Assembly (NCBI RefSeq): GCF_002368035.1
Contig: NZ_AP018223.1
Span: 1,156,449 to 1,220,448, forward strand
Direction: 5' to 3'
DNA length: 64,000 nucleotides
Source of the DNA: Nostoc linckia NIES-25
Lineage (GTDB): Bacteria > Cyanobacteriota > Cyanobacteriia > Cyanobacteriales > Nostocaceae
Part shown: positions 49,818 through 57,545 of the stretch, in pieces
How positions within the stretch are numbered: the first letter of the stretch is position 1
Layout of the letters: every line of letters begins with the position of its first letter
The notes under the pieces: generated by a model
Database searches by the model: none
What the model saw: the letters and a program-made list of their open reading frames with translations, nothing else
What the model was told of the DNA's origin: nothing
Translations under genes and position numbers: made by a program

Positions 49818-51191
49818 ATGTTACAACAAGCCACGACCCGTCTCATAGTTCCAGAACCATCAGAAGATTTAATCGCCAACGAACCTTGGTCGATAGAAAA
49901 CTATGCTGATGGCTTAATGGATGAACTCTTTGCGGATATCGACTACATTCTCGATGCTAGTGGTAATCTGGCTTCTCAAACCTTTAGGCAAAGTAGTCAG
50001 AAAAAATCGAGCCAGTCCGTTGGCGGGGTTTCTCCCGAAGTTCAGAGCGGCCCAAACCACCGTGGCTTCTCTCCAGTTGTAGCAACTGGCGCTCTTAACC
50101 CACTGCAAACAGTTAGCATACCGCAGGTTATCTCAGCAAACACAGCCAATAATTCGGGCCAGTCAGTTACTCAAGCTAACCACAAGCAATTGAGTACCGT
50201 TGTGTTTGAAACCGCCACCGTAAAACCAGTTACTAGAAAGCGCCACAAAAGCAGTTCTGCTTTGGGCAAACTGCTGATTGCCGGAACAACATTAGGCGTG
50301 GCGATCGCCAGTATGATTTACATGGTACAGTCTGGCGTTGTCCATCTTTTAAACGCCAAATTGCCCGAATCAGCTCTTGTACTGCCACAACAGTCAGAAG
50401 TGTCGGCAAAGCCAGAAATTGAGGCAGAGTTAGTTGACTACATGCTCAGCTCTCTATCAGTTATAGATAAGCAAGGTGCAAAAAATCATCAAAACTACGT
50501 CAGACCTGGATTTTACAGTCAAACCAGTGCTAGCCAAATAACTGCTGCCAACCGATTACCAAGTAATAACCTACCACCACTGCCACCTTTAGCAGCTAAC
50601 AGTACATCACCAATTCCTAGCCGTGGCAACGTTGTCGAACGCATTTACGTGCGTAACCCAATCCGCTACGCTCTCCCAGCGATTCCTGGTAGTCCTACAC
50701 TTTTGCCACAAGTTGCCACAGCATTGCAAGGTTCTCAACCTAATGTTGTGAAAACTGCCTTGAATACTGTGCGACAAGCTGCTAAACCCGCCACTGTCAA
50801 TATGTTAGCTGCGGCTGTACGCCCAGACATCAAAGGTGTGGCTACAAAAACTGCACCCATAACCGTGCGCCAAACACCAAACCCCCTACCAGCATTACCA
50901 GTTGTGCCATTGCGTGCAGCACTCGCACCAGAAGCAGAACCAACTATCACCCAGCACCAAGTGTATTTGCCAACTGCGATCGCAGAGGCTCCGAGTAGTA
51001 CATTGGAAGGATTGCTAGAGTTAGGCAATAAATCTGCTGCTTTGTTTAAAATTGATGGCGTAACTCGCCGCATCAATATGGGTGAAACCATTGGTTCTAG
51101 TGGTTGGACACTTGTAGATGTTAGCAATGGCGAAGCAGTCATCCGGCGTAACGGCGAAGTGCGATCTATTTACGCAGGGCAGAAATTGTAA
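49818..51191 (+). CDS. Single-span membrane protein with GspC-like C-terminus
   Basis: 457 residues. The N-terminal cytoplasmic region has an acidic helix (WSIENYADGLMDELFADIDY). One membrane helix lies near 150-172 (LGKLLIAGTTLGVAIASMIY), followed by a long Pro/Ala/Thr-rich periplasmic linker. The final 60 residues (NKSAALFKIDGVTRRINMGE, TIGSSGWTLVDVSNGEAVIR) read like the homology region of GspC/PilP proteins of type II secretion or type IV pili. The family is a cyanobacterial conserved protein, not named to my knowledge; a pilus or secretion link is inferred. Confidence 0.6.
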   Translation: MLQQATTRLIVPEPSEDLIANEPWSIENYADGLMDELFADIDYILDASGNLASQTFRQSSQKKSSQSVGGVSPEVQSGPNHRGFSPVVATGALNPLQTVSIPQVISANTANNSGQSVTQANHKQLSTVVFETATVKPVTRKRHKSSSALGKLLIAGTTLGVAIASMIYMVQSGVVHLLNAKLPESALVLPQQSEVSAKPEIEAELVDYMLSSLSVIDKQGAKNHQNYVRPGFYSQTSASQITAANRLPSNNLPPLPPLAANSTSPIPSRGNVVERIYVRNPIRYALPAIPGSPTLLPQVATALQGSQPNVVKTALNTVRQAAKPATVNMLAAAVRPDIKGVATKTAPITVRQTPNPLPALPVVPLRAALAPEAEPTITQHQVYLPTAIAEAPSSTLEGLLELGNKSAALFKIDGVTRRINMGETIGSSGWTLVDVSNGEAVIRRNGEVRSIYAGQKL

Positions 51192-51204
51192 GGATTTACA
51201 AAAA

Positions 51205-51300
51205 ATATAGCAGGTAATAGGCAACAGGCAAAGAAAGTCTTTTGCTGTCTGTGTTTTACCAACAGTTTATGTCCTAACCTAGCTGGCAACTGCTATATCT
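51205..51300. repeat. Small element with ATATAGCAG ends
   Basis: AATATAGCAGGTAATAGGC at the left is loosely inverted at the right in GCTGGCAACTGCTATAT. The right part GTTTATGTCCTAACCTAG is shared with 12945-12975. The 51192-51528 region has no gene. Confidence 0.45.
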
Positions 51301-51528
51301 CTAAAAGTTTTTAGTCTACTGAAGTAGACTTTAGCTGTTAACCTTGAACTTGAGTTTAAGGGACGTGACTAACAAGCAACACGCTTTAATTCTCTGCGGT
51401 ATTAATCATACCATGTTTGCTTAATCACTTATCAAAAAACTCTCCGCGTCCCTGCATCCCAACATCAGCTCTCATGATAAGCGTTCAACCAAACACCAGA
51501 TCGCAATCCAAAATTTTACAGCACAGAA

Positions 51529-51860
51529 TTAGGTTCTCAGTGGTGGGTTAATTTCAAAATGAATATGATGATCGTGACCGCCCAAATGCGTACAAAGCCC
51601 CTCTGTAATTAGCTTTGGATCGTTAAAGAAAATCGCCCCTGGCTTTATTAACTTGTGTTTACGAATAGATTTGAGAATGGCTTGTGTAGCATCTCCATCG
51701 TATTCAGAACTCGACCAAAAAATCCCGCCAAAAGCTCCATTTTTTTTGGGCAAGAAAACTCAAATAATCCTTTATCTATGGTTGCAATGTTAGGATCGCC
51801 TACCCAGGTGTAGCCTAGCTGATACAATCGTGCTTTCACTGCCTTAACATTATTTACCTT
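51529..51860 (-). pseudogene. Murein endopeptidase-like remnant with poly-A frameshift
   Basis: On the minus strand VNNVKAVKARLYQLGYTWVG reads like a peptidoglycan-binding unit and runs to DKGLFEFSCPKK. In the next frame PKKNGAFGGIFWSSSEYDGD continues through ILKSIRKHKLIKPGAI to HLGGHDHHIHFEINPP, which resembles the zinc-binding end of MepA-like endopeptidases. The frame changes at a run of eight A (plus strand T at about 51749-51756); one more A would rejoin the frames. There is no start codon upstream before a stop. A truncated and shifted relic beside the amidase gene. Confidence 0.6.
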
Positions 51861-51907
51861 TTACAAAATACTGAATTTAATTTATACGAAGCAGAATCAA
51901 TAGATTC

Positions 51908-51940
51908 AGATCTCCGACTTCTATAAGAAGTCGGAGATCT
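51908..51940. repeat. Perfect palindrome of the GACTTCT..AGAAGTC family
   Basis: AGATCTCCGACTTCT and its complement flank ATA. Sister of the copy at 44311. It lies just downstream of the amidase gene and may act as a terminator. Confidence 0.65.
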
Positions 51941-52030
51941 AATTATTCACGTATGGAGACGTATTTAGCCGATTAACCGTTAACATTCATCAGTCAAACG
52001 TGAAATCCCACACCCTTGTAGCGGTTGATA

Positions 52031-52795
52031 TTAATCTTTTTCTATCACTTTGCTATGTCCAGCAAAAACAAAATGTTCATCTCGATTTCCTTTACTTTTA
52101 TCAGGCCACTTAACCCAATAATGATTTTCTTCAAAACGGACATCTAAAACTGGGTAATCCCCTGGCTCTATATCAATTAGAGATTCTTTTGGAAGGTCTG
52201 AAGCCTGTTCTGTAGAAGGCTTGAGAACAGTTTTTGTGGTAATTTCCAAAACATATTTCTTATCAGATTTATGTTCCTCGTCATTTGACTCACCAACTAA
52301 TCCATCTTTAATTGCTTCCGCCATTTTTTCAGCATCAAAGCGATCCATATCTACTTTGGCATCGCAAAAGCAGCACTCAATTAAAATAGCTGGCATTTGT
52401 GTATTCTTCAGAACGAAGAAACCTGCGTTTTTAACTCCTCTACCATTAAAACCAAGTTTAACAATCTCTTTGAGAACTGATTGAGCAATACCTTTTGATG
52501 CATTACTAATGGCGTAAATTTCTGTGCCATTGGCTGTACCGTTGAATTTATTGAAGTGAATCGAAACAAAAACATTAACGTTATTAGTATTTGCTTTATT
52601 AGTTCGTTGTCTCAAAGAATCAGTGACATTGCTGGCGCTGGTAGCAGTGCAATCAATAGCAGTATGACCTGCGGCTTTGAGCTTTTGGATTAAATATGTA
52701 CCAACTGCTTTAGTTAAAGTATCTTCTTGTTTAATGCCTGTTGCTCCTGTATCGTGAGGAGGGCAATTGTGTCCCATATCAATACCAAATTTCAT
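52031..52795 (-). CDS. N-acetylmuramoyl-L-alanine amidase (Amidase_3)
   Basis: 254 residues. The catalytic domain fills about 1-170: it opens MKFGIDMGHNCPPHDTGATG (His zinc ligand), then SLRQRTNKAN, VFVSIHFNKFNGTANGTEIY (second His) and MPAILIECCFCDAKVDMDRF (catalytic Glu). It cuts the amide bond between MurNAc and L-Ala. There is no signal peptide, which is unusual for an envelope enzyme and fits phage-like or sporulation-type amidases. The C-terminal 80 residues (YVLEITTKTVLKPSTEQASD... YPVLDVRFEENHYWVKWPDK) form a small beta-rich domain, not identified. Confidence 0.9.
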   Translation of the reverse strand: MKFGIDMGHNCPPHDTGATGIKQEDTLTKAVGTYLIQKLKAAGHTAIDCTATSASNVTDSLRQRTNKANTNNVNVFVSIHFNKFNGTANGTEIYAISNASKGIAQSVLKEIVKLGFNGRGVKNAGFFVLKNTQMPAILIECCFCDAKVDMDRFDAEKMAEAIKDGLVGESNDEEHKSDKKYVLEITTKTVLKPSTEQASDLPKESLIDIEPGDYPVLDVRFEENHYWVKWPDKSKGNRDEHFVFAGHSKVIEKD

Positions 52796-52990
52796 AGGAT
52801 AAATCTCCTTGTTATAAATTTTGAGGTATCCATTATCTCCCTACAGTGTATTAATTATTAAGCCAAATGCAATGCTATATAAGTGAGAAAAAGTGAGTAC
52901 CTACTGTAAAAATTTGTAACGGTTAACGTAATTATCTCTTAGACAACAGAAATTTCATAAGTCTAACCTATAAATAAAGCAGGCTGACTA

Positions 52991-53923
52991 ATGACGGCAG
53001 AAGAAGCGCTAAATCTAGTCGATAGTCTTTTATGCTCTACGTTTGGGCAAAGACTCAATGATGTACAATCTGTGGTATTTCTGGAAAGCTGGCTAGGACG
53101 CACCTATGCGGAAATCGCGGTGCAGATAAGTTATGAACACGACTATATTAAACAAATTGGTTGCCAATTGTGGCGATCGCTATCTCAGTTATTTGGCCAA
53201 GAAGTATGTAAAAAAAATATCCAAACTGTTTTACGTTGCTATCATCTGTCTTCAAACAGTAGCCATTCAAAAAAAACGTCCGACATCAATATATTTGAAT
53301 TAGGTAAAGTAGGAATTCAGAATTCACAATCGAGAAAGCGAACGGGAACAATCATGAGCCAAGCCATTGACGGAGTAGGCTGGACAGTTCAGGATTTAGA
53401 GGTTTTACCCGAAAATGAATGGACACGCTATGAAATAATTAATGGTGAACTCTTTGTGACTCCCGCTCCTCACCGCCGTCATCAACAAGTTTGTATGAAA
53501 ATTGCTCGATCGCTTGATGCTTGGTCGGAGTCTATTAGTTTAGGCGAAACAATTGTAGCTCCAGGGGTGCTGTTTTCCCAAGCAGATAGCGTTATCCCGG
53601 ATGTAGTTTGGGTAAGTCGAGAAGGACTAGCACAAATTGAAGATGAAGCGGGACATCTAATCGGCGCACCAGAGTTAGTAGTGGAAGTTTTATCTCCTGG
53701 CAAAGAAAATGAACTTCGAGACAAAGAAGCTAAATTGAAACTATATTCAATTCACGGCGTGGGTGAGTATTGGATTGTCGATCGCTTTACTCAAAAAGTT
53801 GAAATTTATCGTCGAGAAAAAGCACAGTTGGTTTTAGTTACAACTTTATTAGATGGCGACGAAATTACATCGCCACTGTTACCCGGATTTTCTTGTTCTA
53901 TCCGTTTATTTTTTCCTGCATAA
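52991..53923 (+). CDS. Fusion: vWA-MoxR-type N-terminal HTH plus Uma2
   Basis: 310 residues. Residues 1-85 (MTAEEALNLVDSLLCSTFGQ, then FLESWLGRTYAEIAVQIS and GCQLWRSLSQLFGQEV) match the HTH module found at the front of cyanobacterial NB-ARC/WD40 and vWA-MoxR-associated proteins. Residues 86-121 are a linker with repeat-like sequence (GIQNSQSRKRTG, from GAATTCAGAATTC DNA). From residue 122 (ATG 53354, MSQAIDGVGWTVQDLEVLPE) a complete Uma2 protein follows, with IPDVVW, LVVEVLSPGKENELRDKEAK and EYWIVD. The Uma2 part could also be translated by itself from 53354. The fusion appears accidental. Confidence 0.75.
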   Translation: MTAEEALNLVDSLLCSTFGQRLNDVQSVVFLESWLGRTYAEIAVQISYEHDYIKQIGCQLWRSLSQLFGQEVCKKNIQTVLRCYHLSSNSSHSKKTSDINIFELGKVGIQNSQSRKRTGTIMSQAIDGVGWTVQDLEVLPENEWTRYEIINGELFVTPAPHRRHQQVCMKIARSLDAWSESISLGETIVAPGVLFSQADSVIPDVVWVSREGLAQIEDEAGHLIGAPELVVEVLSPGKENELRDKEAKLKLYSIHGVGEYWIVDRFTQKVEIYRREKAQLVLVTTLLDGDEITSPLLPGFSCSIRLFFPA

Positions 53924-53971
53924 ATAAACAGATAGAACAAATTAAAACTTCCTAAAAAAATAATCTCAAAC

Positions 53972-54085
53972 TCCAATACGGTTAGGTTAAGCTGTTTTTT
54001 CCTCACCTACCTCCCCTACCTCCCCTGCCCCCCCTGCTTCCTCTGCCTCCCCTGCCTCCCCTGCCTCCCCTGCCTCCCCTACCTC
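53972..54085. repeat. CAATACGGTT..GTTAAGC plus CTCCCCTGC repeat tract
   Basis: CCAATACGGTTAGGTTAAGC is followed by T-rich sequence and about nine near-copies of CCTCCCCTGC. The same order (CCAATACCGTTCAGTTAAGC, T run, CCCCCTGCCTCCCCTGCC) occurs at 61890-61945. It overlaps the 3' end of the histidine-kinase gene and encodes its tail. Confidence 0.75.
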
Positions 54086-55450
54086 TGCATAACTGCCCTG
54101 GAGATTACTAGAAAATGGCACAATAACTTTAAAAGTAGTTCCTACATCGATCGCACTTTTGACAGTAATCTCCCCGCCGTGCAAATCTACAGCTTTTTTG
54201 ACGATGGACAACCCTAATCCTAGTCCTGGAATATTGTCGGTATTACTGGCGCGATGGAAAGGTTCAAAAATGTGTTCAATGTCAGCAGCAGGAATACCAA
54301 TACCAAAATCTTGAATTTCAAATATAGCTCTATCGCTGGTAGTACTAACATAAAAATTAATTGTGCTGCCAATGGGAGAGTATTTTAAAGAGTTAGAAAA
54401 TAAATTATTTAATATTTGTCGCAGCAGTTGAGCATCGAAGTTAGCTTGCGTGCTTTGGGATTCATAGCTAAAAGCGATCGCATGTTGAGAACCATCGCCT
54501 TGTTTTAATTGTTTTAACAAATGTTGGCAAAATTCCGCTAAATTCAAAGGTCTTGGATTAAACCCTAACTTACTCATTTCATCTTGACTCAGCATTAATA
54601 CATCATCTAAAAGCTGAGTCATATGCATTACAGATTTTTGAATGCGGCGCAGGTGAGTATTTTGCCGCTCCTCACTCCATCGATGGCGATAATATTCTAG
54701 TAATTCCGCAGAAGAATGGATAGCAGCCAAAGGCGTGCGAAATTCATGGGAAGTAGTAGTAAGCAAACGTGATTTAAGTTCGCTCAGTTGCCTTTCTTTG
54801 GCAAGTGCTTGTCGCATGGCTTCTTCTGCCCATTGCAACTTTGCTTCGGTTCGTTTGCTTTCGCTAACATCCCGCAATAGCCAACGTAGACCGACTAATT
54901 CACCTTGTTGATTTCGCACAGCAGCCACCTTAAGGGCAACAATAATCGGTGTTTTCTCATGCGGTCGCAAGTTGACTTCCCATTCTTGGGTTTTCCACTC
55001 TGGAATTTGGCGAGCGCGTAGATGAGTCAGTTTCAGATGAAAAGCAATTAACTCTTTCTCAAGTGCAAAATTTTCCAAAAATTTGCCCACTAATAAACTT
55101 TTGGAAACGTTCAATAAAGTACTAGCAGCAGAATTAGCTTCCTGAATTATGCCTTGTATATCAGTTACCAAATAAGCATCTGGTAATTCCTCAAAAAGTT
55201 CATGGTAACGTTGATGTTCTACTACCAAAGCTTGTTGAACATTGTGTAATTCTTTATTTTGCTGTTGTAGGTTTTCATTAGCTATTTGCAATTCTTCCAA
55301 AGCTAGGTAGACTTCTCCAAATACTGCGGCGACGAGTTCAATATCTTGCTGTACTTTTTGCTGTTCACTTTTGCTTTGCAAAATAGCGACGCGTTTACGT
55401 ATATTTTGTATCTGTAGGGCTAAATCGTCCAAATTCACGTTTTTGCTCAT
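53987..55450 (-). CDS. PAS-domain sensor histidine kinase with repeat-derived tail
   Basis: 487 residues, cytoplasmic. An N-terminal coiled coil (about 1-95) precedes a PAS domain (about 95-215, YHELFEELPDAYLVTDIQGI). Next come the HisKA dimer/phosphoacceptor helix (TTSHEFRTPLAAIHSSAELL, about 232-300) and the ATPase domain (LRQILNNLFSNSLKYS, DFGIGIPAADIEHIFEPFHR, GLGLGLSIVKKAVDLHGG, about 335-450). The last 32 residues are EAGEAGEAGEAEEAGGAGEV-type repeats encoded by the CTCCCCTGC tract, replacing a normal end. No response regulator is adjacent. Confidence 0.92.
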   Translation of the reverse strand: MSKNVNLDDLALQIQNIRKRVAILQSKSEQQKVQQDIELVAAVFGEVYLALEELQIANENLQQQNKELHNVQQALVVEHQRYHELFEELPDAYLVTDIQGIIQEANSAASTLLNVSKSLLVGKFLENFALEKELIAFHLKLTHLRARQIPEWKTQEWEVNLRPHEKTPIIVALKVAAVRNQQGELVGLRWLLRDVSESKRTEAKLQWAEEAMRQALAKERQLSELKSRLLTTTSHEFRTPLAAIHSSAELLEYYRHRWSEERQNTHLRRIQKSVMHMTQLLDDVLMLSQDEMSKLGFNPRPLNLAEFCQHLLKQLKQGDGSQHAIAFSYESQSTQANFDAQLLRQILNNLFSNSLKYSPIGSTINFYVSTTSDRAIFEIQDFGIGIPAADIEHIFEPFHRASNTDNIPGLGLGLSIVKKAVDLHGGEITVKSAIDVGTTFKVIVPFSSNLQGSYAEVGEAGEAGEAGEAEEAGGAGEVGEVGEEKTA

Positions 55451-55592
55451 ATTGGATATCTAAATTTGGATTTCCTTTGAGATTCCTTTATGGGACGATT
55501 TTAGCTTTTGAAATTTATATAATTATTAATTGTCAGTTATCATTTTTAATTATCAGCTAGAAACCTGTTAATTGATCGCTATTGACTGGTTA

Positions 55593-55882
55593 AGTAGAAA
55601 CACTAAATTAAACTAAAAAAGAGGTTGCCGGGTTTCGACTCCGCGGAAGTTGAATCTCGACTTCTCTACGAGACGCTACGCGAAAGCTCGATTACCGCGT
55701 AGTCGAAACTCAACCCTCGTCTTCTCAGGGTTCGAGCATTGAGCGTACCCTACCCTTCTCCTAACGGAGACGCTGCGCGAACGGGAACGCCAAGGGCGAA
55801 CGGGATCTTGCTTGGCGTAGCGTCTCCCCTTGGGAGAAGTCGAAATGCGTCTTCTAGATAATTCTGTCCACCTACTTAATCG
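55593..55882. mobile_element. AAGTAG-type element with palindromic core (copy 2)
   Basis: Begins TTAAGTAGAAACAC and ends ATTCTGTCCACCTACTTAA, the same ends as at 36986 and 56604. The core is a run of Nostoc palindromic fragments (GAGACGCTACGCGAAAG, GGAGACGCTGCGCGAACGGG, GTAGCGTCTCC). About 290 bases, no gene. Confidence 0.6.
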
Positions 55883-55931
55883 AGCTAAGGAACTTCCAAA
55901 AAATAAATTATCCCGAATTATTTCTACATTT

Positions 55932-55961
55932 GTAGGGGCTTTACAGCTGTAAAGCCCCTAC
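55932..55961. repeat. Perfect 30-base palindrome GTAGGGGCTTTACAG
   Basis: GTAGGGGCTTTACAG is followed directly by its complement. A variant of the 28-base palindromes at 41188 and 47391. The rest of 55962-56316 is AT-rich and must carry the promoter of the HetP-like gene. Confidence 0.7.
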
Positions 55962-56316
55962 GTTCGCAGAGCGTCCTGCAGGGATGGGATATTTTTTAAA
56001 CATTCTTGCTTCTGATGATAAATAGGTGCGACTACTGTTGCTTCTAGCTGTGGTATGAAATGATGAAGATAGATTCAAACTTATAGAATGAAAAAATACA
56101 AGTCTTTTTTCTTAAAAAACTGCCAATTTGGCTAACTAAGGCGCAAATACATATTATTCTAGATGTGTATAAGTTTTAAATCAGGCATAACTATAGCAAT
56201 TTTATCAAAAGCAAAAATTTGTTTTTCTTGAAGAGTGAAGCCGCTTGAGCAAAAGCAAATTGTTGAGTAATCGCTATCGAACAAGACTATTTCGGTAAGT
56301 TACATCAGGGTTAACC

Positions 56317-56580
56317 ATGAACTACCAAATTTCTTCCTCTCAAAAAAATTTTCAAAAAGCCATGAGTCCAGAACAATTGGAGCAGGTGATCGCAGCAATT
56401 ACTGATGGTCGATATTCCTGGGCTTGCGTGCTGATTCTACGTTTCATTGGTTACAATCCACTCCATTTTATTCCCCAAAGAACTTACAGCCGTTTAATCA
56501 AAGAAAATTACAGCCGTTCAATGGAAGAAAATACCTATGTTCCGAACTCGCCTGTATCTACCACTAGGCTAAATTCGTAA
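56317..56580 (+). CDS. HetP-family protein
   Basis: 87 residues. The central block MSPEQLEQVIAAITDGRYSW and ACVLILRFIGYNPLHFIP, then YSRLIKENY, is the HetP signature. In Anabaena HetP promotes commitment to heterocyst formation and its paralogues tune the process. This copy is short, consisting of little more than the conserved domain, with a variable Ser/Thr-rich end, so it is one of the small paralogues rather than HetP itself. It is monocistronic behind a long upstream region and followed by a G-rich repeat element. Confidence 0.9.
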   Translation: MNYQISSSQKNFQKAMSPEQLEQVIAAITDGRYSWACVLILRFIGYNPLHFIPQRTYSRLIKENYSRSMEENTYVPNSPVSTTRLNS

Positions 56581-56603
56581 TTTTTAATTAATTTTGGCAA
56601 TGA

Positions 56604-56765
56604 TTAAGTAGAAGGCAGGAGGCAAGGGGCAGGGGGCAGGAGGCAGAGGGCAGAAGGCAGAGGGCAGGAGGCAGGGGTCAGGGGGCAGGGGGCAGGATGG
56701 AAAAGCCGGTTTTTATTAAGGTTTTAAACTTTTGTATTTTATATTTAATTATGTCTACCTACTTA
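56604..56765. repeat. AAGTAG-type element with long GGGGCAG heptamer core (copy 3)
   Basis: Begins TTAAGTAGAAGGCAGGAGGC and carries about a dozen seven-base units of the GGGGCAG / GAGGCAG kind up to 56698. It then has TTTTAAACTTTTGTATTTTA and ends ATGTCTACCTACTTA. Left and right parts match the copy at 36986; only the core length differs. The G-rich run could form quadruplex-type structures. Confidence 0.7.
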
Positions 56766-56849
56766 AAAACATCTCAAACTGTTGGGCTATTGATGTTGCA
56801 ACCTACAGCAAACGACTCAGATAGCATCTGGAATATGCCGATTTTCTAG

Positions 56850-57233
56850 CTAAATTAAGCCTAAATTAATAACTTTTTGCAGTGCTTTATCAAAGCTTAT
56901 GCCTTGTTTTAAGGCAATATATAGCAATACTATAGTGACTGAACGAATTGAATTATCACAATGGATGAGAGTCGGTTTTGGTAATTCAGCAACTCTCTGA
57001 AATATTTGCAGTGTAGATTCGTCTTTAATGTCTTGAGGTTTGAACGGGAGGTTTAGATAGTATAATCCCAAAAACTCAGTTTTCTCCTGTTCATCAGCTA
57101 ACAAACCTGTTTCATCAGGCGAACGCAAATTCAGTACAGACTTATAACCCTCATCAGCTATTTGTTTTAGCTGAACTAATGTAATTTGTCCAGCGATCGC
57201 TAACTCATCATTAATCTTCCTAACAATATTCAT
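56850..57233 (-). CDS. DUF442/BLH-type tyrosine phosphatase-like protein
   Basis: 127 residues. It begins VRKINDELAIAGQITLVQLK, then EGYKSVLNLRSPDETGLL, a pattern of the DUF442 (beta-lactamase-hydrolase-like) family. The phosphatase loop is HCDNSIRS (Cys, four residues, Arg), close to the HCRTGTRS of the family, with Asp and Asn in place of the usual Arg/Gly residues. It could be a cysteine phosphatase or sulfur-metabolism protein. It is a single gene between a repeat and the large kinase. Confidence 0.75.
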   Translation of the reverse strand: MNIVRKINDELAIAGQITLVQLKQIADEGYKSVLNLRSPDETGLLADEQEKTEFLGLYYLNLPFKPQDIKDESTLQIFQRVAELPKPTLIHCDNSIRSVTIVLLYIALKQGISFDKALQKVINLGLI

Positions 57234-57299
57234 CGGGAGTATCCCAATTTTAACAATATGTTACCCACAGCACCAGTTTAAAAAAACAATTTGAGGAAG

Positions 57300-57475
57300 T
57301 TGTGAGTGAATTGGGAATTAGGCATTGGGCATTGGGCATGGGGCATGGGGAAAGGGAAAGGGGTATGGTTCGACAAGCTCACCAACCGGGGAAAAGGGGA
57401 AAGATTAAATTTATTCCTTTTCCCTTTAACCTTTAACCTTTTCCCCTGCCTCAAGCCCCCCGCCTCTACCGATCG
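57300..57475. repeat. GGGCATT heptamers and GGGGAAAGG / CCTTTTCCC repeat
   Basis: GGGCATTGGGCATGGGGCATGGGG, then GGAAAGGGG...AAGATTAAATTTATTCC and CCTTTAACCTTTAACC. Same families as at 9060-9195. Open frames on both strands here are repeats only. Confidence 0.6.
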
Positions 57476-57545
57476 CTCTTGCAAGAAGGGGCATTTTAAC
57501 TCTTCACTCAACAGTCAACGAATCTTAAGTGCCAATTCTGAATCT

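Noticed and set aside
56610..56700. GGGGCAG array as a possible CRISPR or coding repeat
   Set aside because: Tandem seven-base units without spacers, open in no meaningful frame; it is part of a dispersed element.
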